Virus record (IMG/VR): IMGVR_UViG_3300036806_000141
Coordinates: 1-47,006 of that record
Direction: 5' to 3' (one strand)
Origin: a virus
DNA: 47,006 nucleotides
Positions 22,322 through 30,928 of the stretch are shown here, in pieces (position 1 is the first letter of the stretch; each line of letters begins with the position of its first letter). The notes beneath the pieces are model-generated. The model was not told the DNA's origin and did not search any database. It worked only from the letters and a program-made list of their open reading frames with translations. The translations under genes and the position numbers were made by a program.

Positions 22322-23884
22322 TCACGGTCCTGCCTGTGCGGCTTGCGCGGGTAGGCGCTGCCAGCCTTGTCCCGTCCACAGCATCGGCCCGGACAACGTC
22401 TGGTAGACCTGGCCCGCCTGGCGTGCCTTCGGATCGGGCGGGGCAGGGGGCGGTGCCGCGTTCGCCGGCGGTGGCTGCGGAGCCGCTGGTTGTGCCGCGG
22501 CCGGCTTGGGTGCCGGCGTGCTCTTACCGGCGCCCGCACCGGGCGAGGGCGGCCCCAACGTCAGCACCGACGAGCCTGGCTTGAGGTAATGCGTGTCCTG
22601 CTGGAACCGGGGCGCCAGCTCGGTCCACGCCTGGTTCAGTGCACCGGGCGCGTTCTCGAACGTCGATCGGTTCGAGCGGTCGGCGACGAGCTGGGCCACG
22701 CGCGCCTGCAAGGCGCTCCGTGCGTCGTCGCCCAGGATAAATTCCTTGTTGAGGCCCAGGCCGCCGACGCCAAGGTTTTCCTTGTTGAACTGCGCCAGGC
22801 GATTGTCGATCAGCCGGTCCAGTTGCAGGCCGGCGCCTGGCGTCTGCGCGCCCGGCTTGGGCAACGCACCGGAGGCTGCCTGGTCGAAGATGTTGGGCTG
22901 ATCCTGCGGGACAATGACCCCGGCCAAGCCGCCGGTCGGACCATTTGTGCCAGCGGGTGAGACAGTCGGACTTGGCGGGGTCGCGGCGGGCTGCGCAGTC
23001 GGACCATTTGTGCCAGGCGGTGAGACAGTCGGACCGTCAGTGCCGGCGATCGTCCCGGCCACACCGCCGGGGCCGGCCTGGCCAAACGCGCCGGTGCCCA
23101 GGATCGCCTGCTGTGGGTTCGCGGGATCGTAGGGGACCGCACCAGGCGGCGGCTGCTGGGTGACCGGCACGTTGACGATGACCGCGCCGTATTTGCCGGA
23201 GCCTGGCACCACATACGGCCGGCTTTCGCCCGCCTGCTTCTGGCCGGCCAGCTCTGCCTGCCTCGCCTGCGGTGCGCTGGCAATCTGCTGGCGCTCTGCC
23301 TCCGCCACCGTCGCCAAGGGCCGGTATCCGGCCGGCGGGTTCTGACCGGGCGGCAGGTAGACCGTGTCGCCGCCGGGGCCGGCGAAGGCCAGGCGTGTGT
23401 CGCCGTATTTCTGTCGCTCCAGCGCCGCCTGCTGATAGTTCGGCCCGGATGCGATCGCCTGGCGCTGCGTCTGCGCTGCCTCGGCCGCCTGCGTGCCCGT
23501 CTTCGTGCTGCCGTAGGAAACGCCCAAGCCCGGCAGCATGGCGTCAGCGACGCTCTGCGGCATGCTGCCGCTGCCCGTGGCACCGGCCACCAGGCCGGAC
23601 AGTATCTGCCGCGGGTCGGTGATGCCGGCCTGCGTCCCGGCGCTGATAATCGCCGCCAGGTTCTCCGGGCTCTGGTGCGCGGTGTAGCCCTGGATAGCTG
23701 CGCCCAGCCGCTGCTTGGCCTGCGCAGTCGCCACCATGTCGCTGGTCTGCTGCTGTGCCCGGCGGGCCTCGGCGCCATAGTATTGCGCTTGTCCCAGCTT
23801 GCTGGGATCAGGGAACAACGCCTGCGCGAGAGTGCCGAAGCCCTCCATGCCGGTGTTGTCGGTGCCGCCTGCAAAGTAGGGCAT
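22322..23884 (-). CDS. Internal virion-type protein, 520 aa
   Basis: No domain is recognised. The N-terminus (MPYFAGGTDNTGMEGFGTLAQALFPDPSKLGQ) and the Ala/Gln-rich helical first half resemble podoviral ejection proteins. A central Pro/Thr/Gly region carries the repeated peptide PTVSPxGTNGPT, followed by a helical stretch (LQLDRLIDNRLAQFNKENLG) and a Pro/Ala-rich tail ending in a small domain (QVYQTLSGPMLWTGQGWQRLP). The location between the 352-aa virion protein and the transglycosylase supports a particle role. Confidence 0.6.
   Translation of the reverse strand: MPYFAGGTDNTGMEGFGTLAQALFPDPSKLGQAQYYGAEARRAQQQTSDMVATAQAKQRLGAAIQGYTAHQSPENLAAIISAGTQAGITDPRQILSGLVAGATGSGSMPQSVADAMLPGLGVSYGSTKTGTQAAEAAQTQRQAIASGPNYQQAALERQKYGDTRLAFAGPGGDTVYLPPGQNPPAGYRPLATVAEAERQQIASAPQARQAELAGQKQAGESRPYVVPGSGKYGAVIVNVPVTQQPPPGAVPYDPANPQQAILGTGAFGQAGPGGVAGTIAGTDGPTVSPPGTNGPTAQPAATPPSPTVSPAGTNGPTGGLAGVIVPQDQPNIFDQAASGALPKPGAQTPGAGLQLDRLIDNRLAQFNKENLGVGGLGLNKEFILGDDARSALQARVAQLVADRSNRSTFENAPGALNQAWTELAPRFQQDTHYLKPGSSVLTLGPPSPGAGAGKSTPAPKPAAAQPAAPQPPPANAAPPPAPPDPKARQAGQVYQTLSGPMLWTGQGWQRLPAQAAQAGP
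22935..23033. repeat. Two 36-bp direct repeats in the virion gene
   Basis: Copies at 22935-22970 and 22998-23033 differ at two positions and start 63 bp apart. They encode the repeated peptide PTVSPxGTNGPT on the minus strand; an in-frame duplication of a linker segment. Confidence 0.85.
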
Positions 23885-24943
23885 CTATTTCCACCCCGTT
23901 GCGGCCGGCGTTGGACTGTTGAGCACCTTGCTGATGCCCGTTCCACCGCCGGTCAGTGAGTCGATCCAGTTGCCATACCGGCCTGCCGCGGCCGCGCCGA
24001 TCTGGCCGATGCCGGAAATGATGCTGCCCAGTGCCTGCGTGCCCGCCTGCGCCGTTTGGGCGTCCGCCACGCGGTTCTGCGCGAGCTGCGTGGTGTCGCC
24101 CTGCTCTAGGTTCGCAACATTGGTGGCGCCCTCGAAGCCAACGCGCGCAACGTCCAACTGGCCCTGGGTTGCCGCGCGTATTTTCGCCTGCTCCGCCGCG
24201 CCTTCACTGCCGGCGATGGCGTAGGCCGTGTCACTTGGAAGCAATCTGATCTGTTGGCCAGACTGCAAAAGCTGATTGGCAACGGCGGTGGGCATGATGC
24301 CCGCTTTCTCTTGCTCAATGGACTGCCCCACTGTCGTCAAGGGCGCCGTGTAGCTGGCCACCGTCGCCAGGCGCTGGCCGTAGCTGCGCACGTTGTCCGC
24401 GGCCTCTTTCAGGCGACTGGCATAGGCTTGCGTGGTGGCCTGACCGCCCTGGTTGTCGGTCGGGTGCGCCAGGGGCGACGCCGTCTCGATGTTCCCGGCG
24501 ACGTTGCCCACGTCCTTGTTGACGTTCGCCGCCAACGCCGTCTGCGACTGATCCAGCGCCGCCTTGTTGGTGGCCGCCATCAAGATGGATTTTTGCTGAT
24601 CGGCCTGCGCCCGGATCGCTGCGGCCTGTGCGTTTTCCTGGTCGACCGTGTCCTGCCGCTGTTTGAGCGCCGCCGTTTCCGCCGTGCGTTGGCGGGTGAA
24701 CGCCTCCTGCTGGTCCGCCATGCCCTGGTTTTGGGCCTGGCCCTGCTCCGCGAGCTGTAGGTTGGCGGCCTTGGCCCGCTCCCAAAAGCCGGTGTTCTGC
24801 GCGTTGAACGCGTCGCTGTTGGCCTGGCGCTGCGCTGCCGCCGTGCGGTTCGCAGCACTGGCCGACAGGACGGTGCCGCCCACCGCCGTGGCGGCGCTGA
24901 CACCGGCCGCGATCAGCGTGGCGGTCGACGCGCTAATGCCCAT
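23885..24943 (-). CDS. Internal virion protein, Ala/Gln-rich, 352 aa
   Basis: The N-terminus has a hydrophobic glycine-rich segment (TATLIAAGVSAATAVGGTVLSASAA) of the kind seen in membrane-interacting podovirus ejection proteins (T7 gp14 position). A long Ala/Gln/Glu coiled-coil region follows (ANLQLAEQGQAQ...TAALKQRQDTVDQENAQAA), and a Gly-rich tail. I infer a role in the ejection channel from position and composition. The gene overlaps the GNAT gene by 11 bp upstream and ends one base before the next gene begins. Confidence 0.6.
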   Translation of the reverse strand: MGISASTATLIAAGVSAATAVGGTVLSASAANRTAAAQRQANSDAFNAQNTGFWERAKAANLQLAEQGQAQNQGMADQQEAFTRQRTAETAALKQRQDTVDQENAQAAAIRAQADQQKSILMAATNKAALDQSQTALAANVNKDVGNVAGNIETASPLAHPTDNQGGQATTQAYASRLKEAADNVRSYGQRLATVASYTAPLTTVGQSIEQEKAGIMPTAVANQLLQSGQQIRLLPSDTAYAIAGSEGAAEQAKIRAATQGQLDVARVGFEGATNVANLEQGDTTQLAQNRVADAQTAQAGTQALGSIISGIGQIGAAAAGRYGNWIDSLTGGGTGISKVLNSPTPAATGWK

Positions 24944-25415
24944 CGTCGGTCACTCCGATTAGGGTCTTGGCATGTAGCTTCTCGATCGTGCGGTAGCCCA
25001 GGAACTCGAAAAGCCGCCCCAGGGGCACGTGCAGCTTTTCCTTCATGGTGATTTTGTTGCAGCCCAGCTCACGCACGTTGCGTTCGGCGGCCTGCATGAG
25101 CTTGATGCCCACGCCACCGCGACGGTATTCGGGGTCCAGCCAGAAGATGTCGTTGTCCGCCAGTTTGAGGCTGCGGTAGTGCAAATTCGGCACGATGAAA
25201 TGCGTGCAGTAGCCCACGAGCAAATCCCCGGCGCGCGCCGTGGTGATGACCAGCAGTTTGGCGTTGTCCAGCGCCGCATACGCCTCCCAGATCGGGTCCA
25301 GCGGCACGGTGTCCTTGTCCAGCGCGACCTCATCCCAATGGTGCTGGAGAAGGGGCCAGACCTCGTCCCGCAACGCATCGCTCCAGGGCTCGCGCTGATA
25401 GGTGACGGTGCTCAT
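24933..25415 (-). CDS. GNAT-family N-acetyltransferase, 160 aa
   Basis: GNAT fold: motif A with the acetyl-CoA pyrophosphate loop is LDPEYRRGGVGIKLMQAAE, preceded by strand LVGYCTHFIV and followed by CNKITMKEKLH and FEFLGYRTIEKLHAK. It transfers an acetyl group to an unidentified substrate, possibly a host protein or peptide. It is embedded among internal virion genes, which raises the possibility that it is carried in the particle. A second, weaker GNAT-like protein lies two genes upstream (26284-26799). Confidence 0.8.
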   Translation of the reverse strand: MSTVTYQREPWSDALRDEVWPLLQHHWDEVALDKDTVPLDPIWEAYAALDNAKLLVITTARAGDLLVGYCTHFIVPNLHYRSLKLADNDIFWLDPEYRRGGVGIKLMQAAERNVRELGCNKITMKEKLHVPLGRLFEFLGYRTIEKLHAKTLIGVTDDGH

Positions 25416-26279
25416 TCAGTAGGTTCTCACACTGCCACCGCCGGACGGTGAGCCGCCGCTTGGCCCTGAACCGCCGAACGCCGCGGCGTATTGCGCCGCC
25501 TGTTGCCCCGAAATGAAGTTCCCTGCGCTCCCAGCGATCGACCCGAAGATGTTGCCCAGCGTGTAATTCGGCGGCGTGGCTTTCAGCGCCGTGGTGTAGT
25601 CCGCGGCGGTCGATCCGATCGAAGAAATCGCGCGGTTCGCCGTGTCGATCGCCGCAGAGACCCCGGCACTTGATCCGGGCGCGATCGGTTGTCCCAGCGT
25701 GTCGGTGGAAAGCGCCTGGCCCAGCAACCCCGTCTTGGCTTGCAGCGTGGAGTTTTGCAGGGCGGTTTCGCTCTGCTGCGCCTGGTTGGCGATGTCGGCT
25801 TCCGTGCGGCCCTTCTGTTCTTCGAGCAATCCCTGTTGGTCGGCCGCGGCGCTCGATCCAAGGATGCCCTGGCGCGCCATACCGAAAGCCAGGTTCTTGG
25901 TCGCCACGTCGGCCTGGCGCTGAACCTCGGCATTGTTCTGCGTGATGATGTCGGACTTATACTGGTCGAAATAGGCCGGCGTGAATTTCGAGAACGCCGC
26001 CTCGACCTCGTTCTGTGCCGTCGTCGCGTTCTGGTTCCGCGTGGTGTCCCACTGCGCCTGCCGGCCGGCCTGTGCGTCGGCGTCCGCCTGGCGCGCGGCG
26101 TCCTGCTGCTTTTGGTAGTCGAACTGGTCCTGGTTGAACTTGGCCTGCGCGTCCGCGATTTGCTTCTGCTGCGCCAGCGCGGCGTCGGCCTGCTTCTGCG
26201 CCTCGACCATCTGCTCTTGCTGCATCTGGATTTGCACATAGGGTGGAATTCCACCGCCACCGCCGCCGCCGACGCACAT
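25416..26279 (-). CDS. Virion protein with coiled coil, 287 aa
   Basis: The N-terminus carries a polyglycine stretch after MCV and then a long Gln/Ala/Lys-rich coiled coil (about 20-80), followed by a second helical region (FGMARQGILGSSAAADQQGLLEEQKG) and a Gly/Ser-rich tail. A Gly-rich N-terminus plus coiled coil is common in podovirus internal core proteins. No enzymatic motif is seen. It lies directly between the gp13-like gene and the GNAT gene in the late operon. Confidence 0.55.
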   Translation of the reverse strand: MCVGGGGGGGIPPYVQIQMQQEQMVEAQKQADAALAQQKQIADAQAKFNQDQFDYQKQQDAARQADADAQAGRQAQWDTTRNQNATTAQNEVEAAFSKFTPAYFDQYKSDIITQNNAEVQRQADVATKNLAFGMARQGILGSSAAADQQGLLEEQKGRTEADIANQAQQSETALQNSTLQAKTGLLGQALSTDTLGQPIAPGSSAGVSAAIDTANRAISSIGSTAADYTTALKATPPNYTLGNIFGSIAGSAGNFISGQQAAQYAAAFGGSGPSGGSPSGGGSVRTY

Positions 26280-26283
26280 GGGC

Positions 26284-26799
26284 CTAGTCCTCTGCCTGAT
26301 AGACGTAGGTCACGTAATCCTCGCCCCCGCGGCCCATCCGGTAGTGCGTGCCTTCCAGCACACCGCCGCAACTCTCCAGCCACTTGCGCGCCGACACGTG
26401 CGAGGCCGCCGCGCACGCCTCGATGCGGTGCACACCCCCGCGCAGCAGCGCCGGAACGATAAACCGTCGCGCGTGTCTTGTCATGGAGACAACGGCCAGG
26501 GGCCACTGCTCGGTGCCGAAGCCCCAGCACCGCCACACGTTGGGTCGGATCGGATGCGCGCCCAAGATGGTGGCCGGCTGGCCATCGACGCGCCACACGC
26601 GGGTCATGTCGCCGGCATAGTGCATGATGTCCTCGGCCAGCGCGTCCGCATCGTCGTCCCAGCGCAGCGCGAAGATTTCCGCCCAGTCCTCCTCCCGCAT
26701 GTGGTGAACAAGGTAGCTCACAGCCTCCTCGGTGACCGGCACGTGGTCGATCAGCGGCATATGAGCCAGATCATGCTGATAAAGCGACGCGCCATTCAT
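26284..26799 (-). CDS. gp13-like / DUF2833 GNAT-related virion protein, 171 aa
   Basis: Features shared with the DUF2833/T7 gp13-like group: an N-terminal LVHHMREEDWAEIFALRW segment (members align at the R-x-x-D-x-x-E core), a central sensor WRVDGQPATILGAHP, WGFGTEQWP, a helix SMTRHARRFIVPALL, and a C-terminal HVSARKWLESCGGVLEG close to GNAT motif B. It likely occupies the internal core position and may have lost or changed catalytic function. ATG at 26799 overlaps the preceding TGA (ATGA); the longer open frame upstream lies inside the tail tubular B gene. Confidence 0.7.
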   Translation of the reverse strand: MNGASLYQHDLAHMPLIDHVPVTEEAVSYLVHHMREEDWAEIFALRWDDDADALAEDIMHYAGDMTRVWRVDGQPATILGAHPIRPNVWRCWGFGTEQWPLAVVSMTRHARRFIVPALLRGGVHRIEACAAASHVSARKWLESCGGVLEGTHYRMGRGGEDYVTYVYQAED

Positions 26800-28196
26800 A
26801 GCTTCTCGCCCGATTTGAAGTCGATCGCGGCGGCGCTCAGCACCGCCGGGTTGGCATCGTTGGACGTGAATTCCAGCGCAAAGTGCGTGCTGTGCGCGTT
26901 CACCGCGATGCGCTGCGAGGGCAGGAGCGTGGTGCCGTTCACGTTGGCCACTAGCTCGAACAGGTCCGGGTTGTTCACCACACCGCCGATGCTCATGGAC
27001 CAGGCGCCGGAGGCCACCAACGACGCCGCGGTGGCGCGCTTCATAATGGTGGGGCGATCGGCCGCCAGGTGCGGAGTGCGGACGCGACACAGCGACGTGT
27101 CGTAACTGGTGTCGTCCAGGCCGCCGTAGAGGTAGACCGCGTTGCCCGATCGGCAATAGACGCGGTTTGCCACGCGCGCCCAGGCTTCGACCGTGAAAGG
27201 GATCGTGAAGGTGCTCCAGGCGGAGATTTTGCCGCTCGGAAAGAAGCTCAATACGAAGACCGTGTTGCCGATGTTCAGCCAATAGCGCCCTGCCACCGGC
27301 TGCACGGTGGCGCGGCTTTCCTCCGCCGCGGTCGGAAACTGCCGGATCGTGTCGCGCACCAGGCGGTCGATCGGCGAGCCCACGTCAACCACGCCGGCGG
27401 CCAGCGTGTAGTTCAGCGCACGCAGACTGCGAATGCCGCTGTCCGACAGGAACAACACATCGCCGGTGCCGAACTGAAAGATGGAGTGCGGCGCCAGACT
27501 GCCGACACGGATGACCTGTTTCAGCGTGTTCAGCGTCGGGTCCGGGTCCACCGCCCAGATTTGCGTGGCCAGGCGCGCGAAGACCGCCAGGTTGTCGATG
27601 TAGATTTCGATACCGCCCAGCTCCTCCACGTCGGCGTCGTGCTGGGACAAGTCGATAAAGCCACCGCCCGGATTGGCCGGGGTGTTGTCCGAGATTGCCG
27701 GATTGTCCACGGACGAGAACTGCAAGAGGTTCCCGTTGGTGGAATACATCTTGCTTTTGAACGCGCGATTGTAGTTGCCCGGCGGGGTGCGCAGCGCGCC
27801 GTCATACCAGGACGTGAGCACGCCGCCGATCGCCCCCGAAACGGAGAACTTTCCCTTGTAACTGTCGATGTCCAGGTGGCCGCCGTCGATCGTGCCACCG
27901 CCCGCGAGCTGGTGGTAGATGATCGGCACGGCGCCGATGTCGGGCAGCGTGCCTACGGTCGCGGGATCAGCGGTCCCGAACGTGTGCAGCTTGCCGCCCT
28001 GGTCGAACAGCGAATAGGTGGTGGCGGGCAAGGTGGCGACCTGGACGAACGCCTTGCGCTTCTCGATCTCGCCGCCGTCATTGATGAACGCGTTGTCCAG
28101 AACTTGCAGCGAACCGCCGGGCGCGGTGAGCGGCGAGCGGCGCACGTCCAGACCATGGCGGAAATCAGCAATGGAGAGGGTCTGTTCGGCGGCCAC
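26796..28196 (-). CDS. Tail tubular protein B / nozzle-like, 466 aa
   Basis: Its place after tail tubular A, its length and its beta-rich composition match the podovirus nozzle (T7 gp12 or P22 gp10 type). The N-terminal FRHGLDVRRSPLTAPGGSLQVLDNAFINDGGEIEKRKAF pattern is typical of phage tail-nozzle/stabilisation proteins (a segment describing definitions of outputs per chain). Further segments include GRYWLNIGNTVFVLSFFPSGKISAWSTF. It starts with GTG at 28196 and ends in an ATGA overlap with the gp13-like gene. It forms the distal tail tube and probably contacts fibres. Confidence 0.75.
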   Translation of the reverse strand: MAAEQTLSIADFRHGLDVRRSPLTAPGGSLQVLDNAFINDGGEIEKRKAFVQVATLPATTYSLFDQGGKLHTFGTADPATVGTLPDIGAVPIIYHQLAGGGTIDGGHLDIDSYKGKFSVSGAIGGVLTSWYDGALRTPPGNYNRAFKSKMYSTNGNLLQFSSVDNPAISDNTPANPGGGFIDLSQHDADVEELGGIEIYIDNLAVFARLATQIWAVDPDPTLNTLKQVIRVGSLAPHSIFQFGTGDVLFLSDSGIRSLRALNYTLAAGVVDVGSPIDRLVRDTIRQFPTAAEESRATVQPVAGRYWLNIGNTVFVLSFFPSGKISAWSTFTIPFTVEAWARVANRVYCRSGNAVYLYGGLDDTSYDTSLCRVRTPHLAADRPTIMKRATAASLVASGAWSMSIGGVVNNPDLFELVANVNGTTLLPSQRIAVNAHSTHFALEFTSNDANPAVLSAAAIDFKSGEKL

Positions 28197-28199
28197 GCA

Positions 28200-28952
28200 T
28201 CACCGCCGCGACGGGCCGGAGCCGTAGCCCTCCGGTATGTAGTCCAGGCCAATGCGCGGCTGCATGCGCGGGCCAAAGCCGCTGCCGCCCACGACAAAGG
28301 GCGGCGTCTTGTGCGCGTTCTCGCGCACCTTGTTCCGCCGGATGAGTTCCGCCGCACGCTGCGCCTTGGTCTGCGCCGCCGGGTCTTCCGCCTTGGCCAG
28401 GATTTCCGCCGCAGCGGTCAGCACGATGATACGCCACGGCAAGGTGTTCGTGTCGTCGTCGTTGACCATCGGCACGAGCTGGAGGTTGCCGCGAAACCGG
28501 ATGATGCCCTGCGGGTCGGTGGCCGCCACGTTGGCGTCCGGCACGGGCCAGACCTCAAAGCTGCCATCGTCGGCGTGGTGCATCCACTTGCGCACCGGCC
28601 ACGACATTTGCGGCGGGACCAGTTGCGAGTTCCAGAGGATGAAGTCCTCGGGGCCGATGCCGTAGTCCACGCGGCCCACGACAGTGCCGAACAGAAGCCA
28701 GACCTGCTCGATATCGTCAAAGCCCATGTCGGTCGGGTAGTTGTAGTAACGGGTGCCCTCGACAAGGACGATATCGCGATCCGCCACCAGGCGCGGCCAG
28801 GTGTAGTCCTCCCAAAGGTCTTGCTGGACGCGGTCGATCAGGTATTTCAGCGCGTCCAGATCATTCAGCCCATGCGCGACGTTCATGCTGTGCCCGCACT
28901 CGGCGCGCACCGCAGAGACCAGTTCGCGAAGCTGCTTTTTCTGTTCGGGCAT
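28200..28952 (-). CDS. Tail tubular protein A / head-tail adaptor-like, 250 aa
   Basis: Matches the T7 gp11 pattern: helical N-terminus (LNDLDALKYLIDRVQQDLWEDYTWP), a beta domain (VLVEGTRYYNYPTDMGFDDIEQVWLLFG), YGIGPEDFILWNS, then a second helical segment with YLILTAAAEILAKAEDPAAQTK-like spacing. It attaches the nozzle to the portal ring. Length is slightly above T7 gp11 (about 196 aa). It lies between a small head gene and the nozzle, as expected for podoviruses. Confidence 0.75.
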   Translation of the reverse strand: MPEQKKQLRELVSAVRAECGHSMNVAHGLNDLDALKYLIDRVQQDLWEDYTWPRLVADRDIVLVEGTRYYNYPTDMGFDDIEQVWLLFGTVVGRVDYGIGPEDFILWNSQLVPPQMSWPVRKWMHHADDGSFEVWPVPDANVAATDPQGIIRFRGNLQLVPMVNDDDTNTLPWRIIVLTAAAEILAKAEDPAAQTKAQRAAELIRRNKVRENAHKTPPFVVGGSGFGPRMQPRIGLDYIPEGYGSGPSRR

Positions 28953-28958
28953 GACCCG

Positions 28959-29381
28959 TCACTCGCCCTGGTGCAGCGTGTCCACGTCACCGGCGGGCGG
29001 TGCCAGGCCGTCATGTATCTGCGGCTGGAACGCCGGATCGGTGTAGTCGACGCGCGAGGGCGCCCGCTTGCGCCGCGGTGGTGTCAGCGCGATGCGCGGA
29101 CGGATGCGCGAGTCCGCCGGCGGCAGGCGCGGGTTGGCGCCGGGAAAGATGTCCTGGCAGACCTTCTTGCTGTAGATCGCCCGCAGCCGCGCCAGCTCGT
29201 CGGCGTTCTCCCGCTCCACCGTGCCCTGCTCGTAGGCGTCGGTCACGGCTTCGTCCCCGTGCACGAATTGCAGCACGATCAGTTCGGGATAGGTGACCGC
29301 GAACAGACCGCCGCGATGCACGATCTGCTGCTCGTCGCCACCGAGTGCGACCATGCACTCGATCAGTTGGAAAGTTGGCAT
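28959..29381 (-). CDS. Hypothetical late protein, 140 aa
   Basis: No family is recognised. The first half is a small alpha/beta domain (FQLIECMVALGGDEQQIVHRGG, PELIVLQFVHGDEAVTDAY). The second half is Pro/Arg-rich with GANPRLPPADSRIRPRIALTP, likely extended. Located between the 120-aa head-region protein and tail tubular A, it is probably a particle or assembly protein. Confidence 0.55.
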   Translation of the reverse strand: MPTFQLIECMVALGGDEQQIVHRGGLFAVTYPELIVLQFVHGDEAVTDAYEQGTVERENADELARLRAIYSKKVCQDIFPGANPRLPPADSRIRPRIALTPPRRKRAPSRVDYTDPAFQPQIHDGLAPPAGDVDTLHQGE

Positions 29382-29391
29382 GCGTTGTCCT

Positions 29392-29748
29392 TCACCTTGC
29401 CTGGAGCGTGGTGCCGCCGTCCGTGGTCGACAGCATGATTTCGATGTAGGAACCGGCGGTGGTCGCGATGGTCGGCGCGACGCCGTTGCTCCACTGCACC
29501 GTCGGCAATGTCGTGGTGAAGCCGCCCGTGGGGTTGCGGATCATCAGGACGATGCGCTGCCGGCGCCCCGCGACGGTGTTGGTGCGGGTCACGGTGAACG
29601 TGCAGTTGGCGGACAGCGTCACGTCATAGGTGATGTCGCCGACCGGCGGGAAAACCAGCGTCTGCGCCGCACCGGACACCGGGACAACGACGGTGTTCCC
29701 ACCGTTGAGCGCGGATGCCTCGGCCTTGGAAAGTGCACCCCGGATCAT
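29392..29748 (-). CDS. Small beta-rich head protein, possibly decoration, 118 aa
   Basis: The sequence is nearly all beta and Thr/Val-rich (GNTVVVPVSGAAQTLVFPP, TYDVTLSANCTFTVTR, IVLMIRNPTGGFTTTLP), like capsid decoration or fibre-domain proteins. AGGAG lies seven bases before the ATG at 29748 and only one base before the ATG at 29754, so 29748 is chosen. It sits directly after the major capsid gene, behind a strong hairpin, where decoration proteins are often encoded. Confidence 0.55.
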   Translation of the reverse strand: MIRGALSKAEASALNGGNTVVVPVSGAAQTLVFPPVGDITYDVTLSANCTFTVTRTNTVAGRRQRIVLMIRNPTGGFTTTLPTVQWSNGVAPTIATTAGSYIEIMLSTTDGGTTLQAR

Positions 29749-29761
29749 GGCCATGCTCCTG

Positions 29762-29788
29762 CACGGCCCTGGCTGGGCCAGGGCCGTG
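29762..29788 (-). terminator. Perfect 12-bp hairpin after the capsid gene
   Basis: CACGGCCCTGGC and GCCAGGGCCGTG pair exactly around TGG. It lies 12 bp past the capsid stop on the transcribed strand. No U-tract follows (the next bases are the AGGAG of the following gene), so it looks like a partial attenuator or an mRNA-stabilising 3' end that raises capsid mRNA relative to downstream genes, rather than a full terminator. Confidence 0.6.
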
Positions 29789-29800
29789 TTTCAAAAGGTT

Positions 29801-30913
29801 TCAGGCGATATCAATGACCAGCGATGAATTCATCATCGTGGCGATCATCTGTCCGGTGTGCGTAAGACTCTTGTAAACAAGGAACTGGTTGGTCGGCCGC
29901 GACGGCGTGAACTGGTGGCCCCACTCGCCTTCCATCGCCATGAGGAAGATGCACTTGGGATCGAACCAATACATGCGCTTGGACAGGCCAAGATCGTCCA
30001 GGGTCGGGTCGTATTCCGGCACCGTGCCGCCGGGCAGCACGCTATCGCCGATCGCCACGCTCTGGCTGCGATCGAACCCGGTCATGCTGTAGAAGCCGTT
30101 GGCCCGGCGCTCGACCTGCATCGCGTCCAGGAACGCAGACCCCGCCAGCGCCTTGGTCGGCTTGCCGCCGTAGCGGATGAGCTGGAGGTATTGCTTGGAC
30201 AGCACCTGCAAGAGCGCGCCGCCGTTGGTCGGGTCCGACGTGACCGGCCCACCGCCCCACTGCGCGAGCGCAGGCGTGCCTGTGACCTTGGCACCGAACG
30301 CTGCGGTGAACGCGCGATTGCGCCACCAAGTGTTCGTGGTGCGGGTCAGACCACCGGCGCTGCCGATCGACGGGTCATCCACGATCAGCGCACGGATGCC
30401 GGCAAGGGCCTTCGCGTCGCCGGTGCCGTCGCCCCACAGCAGGGTGTTCATCGTGCGGGCATACTGCTCGCCAAAATCTTCTAACTTGTCCTGCAAGAGC
30501 CCGACCAGAACCGTCTTCTCGCGTTCGGTGTGGTTGGACGTGCTGCTGCCGTCGCCGGTGTCGTCGGTGACGCTGATGCCGTCAATCTTGAGTTCGGTAT
30601 GCGTCAGCGTCAGACCGATGTGGTGTTCGCGCCACGGGTAGTTCGCTCGCTTGATGTTGGCGGGCGTATAGAAATTCACCGTGTCGTTGTGGGTGTAGCC
30701 CACTACGCCGTCATTAGTGCCGCCGGCGCCGTAGTCGCCCTTGATGCCAACGGAGATATTCCCCTTGCCGCCGGGGAAGGTCTTTTTGCCGCTCTCCACC
30801 ATCGCCAGCAGTGGTTTGGCCTGGATGGATTGCTTGAACGTGTCGCCCTGATTGAAGTAATAATCCAGGGCAGCATTCGCGATGCTGGTCAGTTCTCCTG
30901 CCGTGAAGGCCAT
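29801..30913 (-). CDS. Major capsid protein, 370 aa
   Basis: Recognised from gene order (scaffold, then this gene, then tail tubular genes), length and sequence style: TFKQSIQAKPLLAMVESGKKTFPGGKG near the N-terminus, a domain with GYTHNDTVNFYTPANIKRANYPWREHHIGLTLTHTEL, LLWGDGTGDAKALAGIRALI, and a C-terminal EGEWGHQFTPSRPTNQFLV followed by SLTHTGQMIATMMNSSLV. It is expected to adopt the HK97 fold and to form the icosahedral shell around the scaffold. A strong hairpin follows the gene. Confidence 0.82.
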   Translation of the reverse strand: MAFTAGELTSIANAALDYYFNQGDTFKQSIQAKPLLAMVESGKKTFPGGKGNISVGIKGDYGAGGTNDGVVGYTHNDTVNFYTPANIKRANYPWREHHIGLTLTHTELKIDGISVTDDTGDGSSTSNHTEREKTVLVGLLQDKLEDFGEQYARTMNTLLWGDGTGDAKALAGIRALIVDDPSIGSAGGLTRTTNTWWRNRAFTAAFGAKVTGTPALAQWGGGPVTSDPTNGGALLQVLSKQYLQLIRYGGKPTKALAGSAFLDAMQVERRANGFYSMTGFDRSQSVAIGDSVLPGGTVPEYDPTLDDLGLSKRMYWFDPKCIFLMAMEGEWGHQFTPSRPTNQFLVYKSLTHTGQMIATMMNSSLVIDIA

Positions 30914-30928
30914 TTTGCGTTGTCCGAA

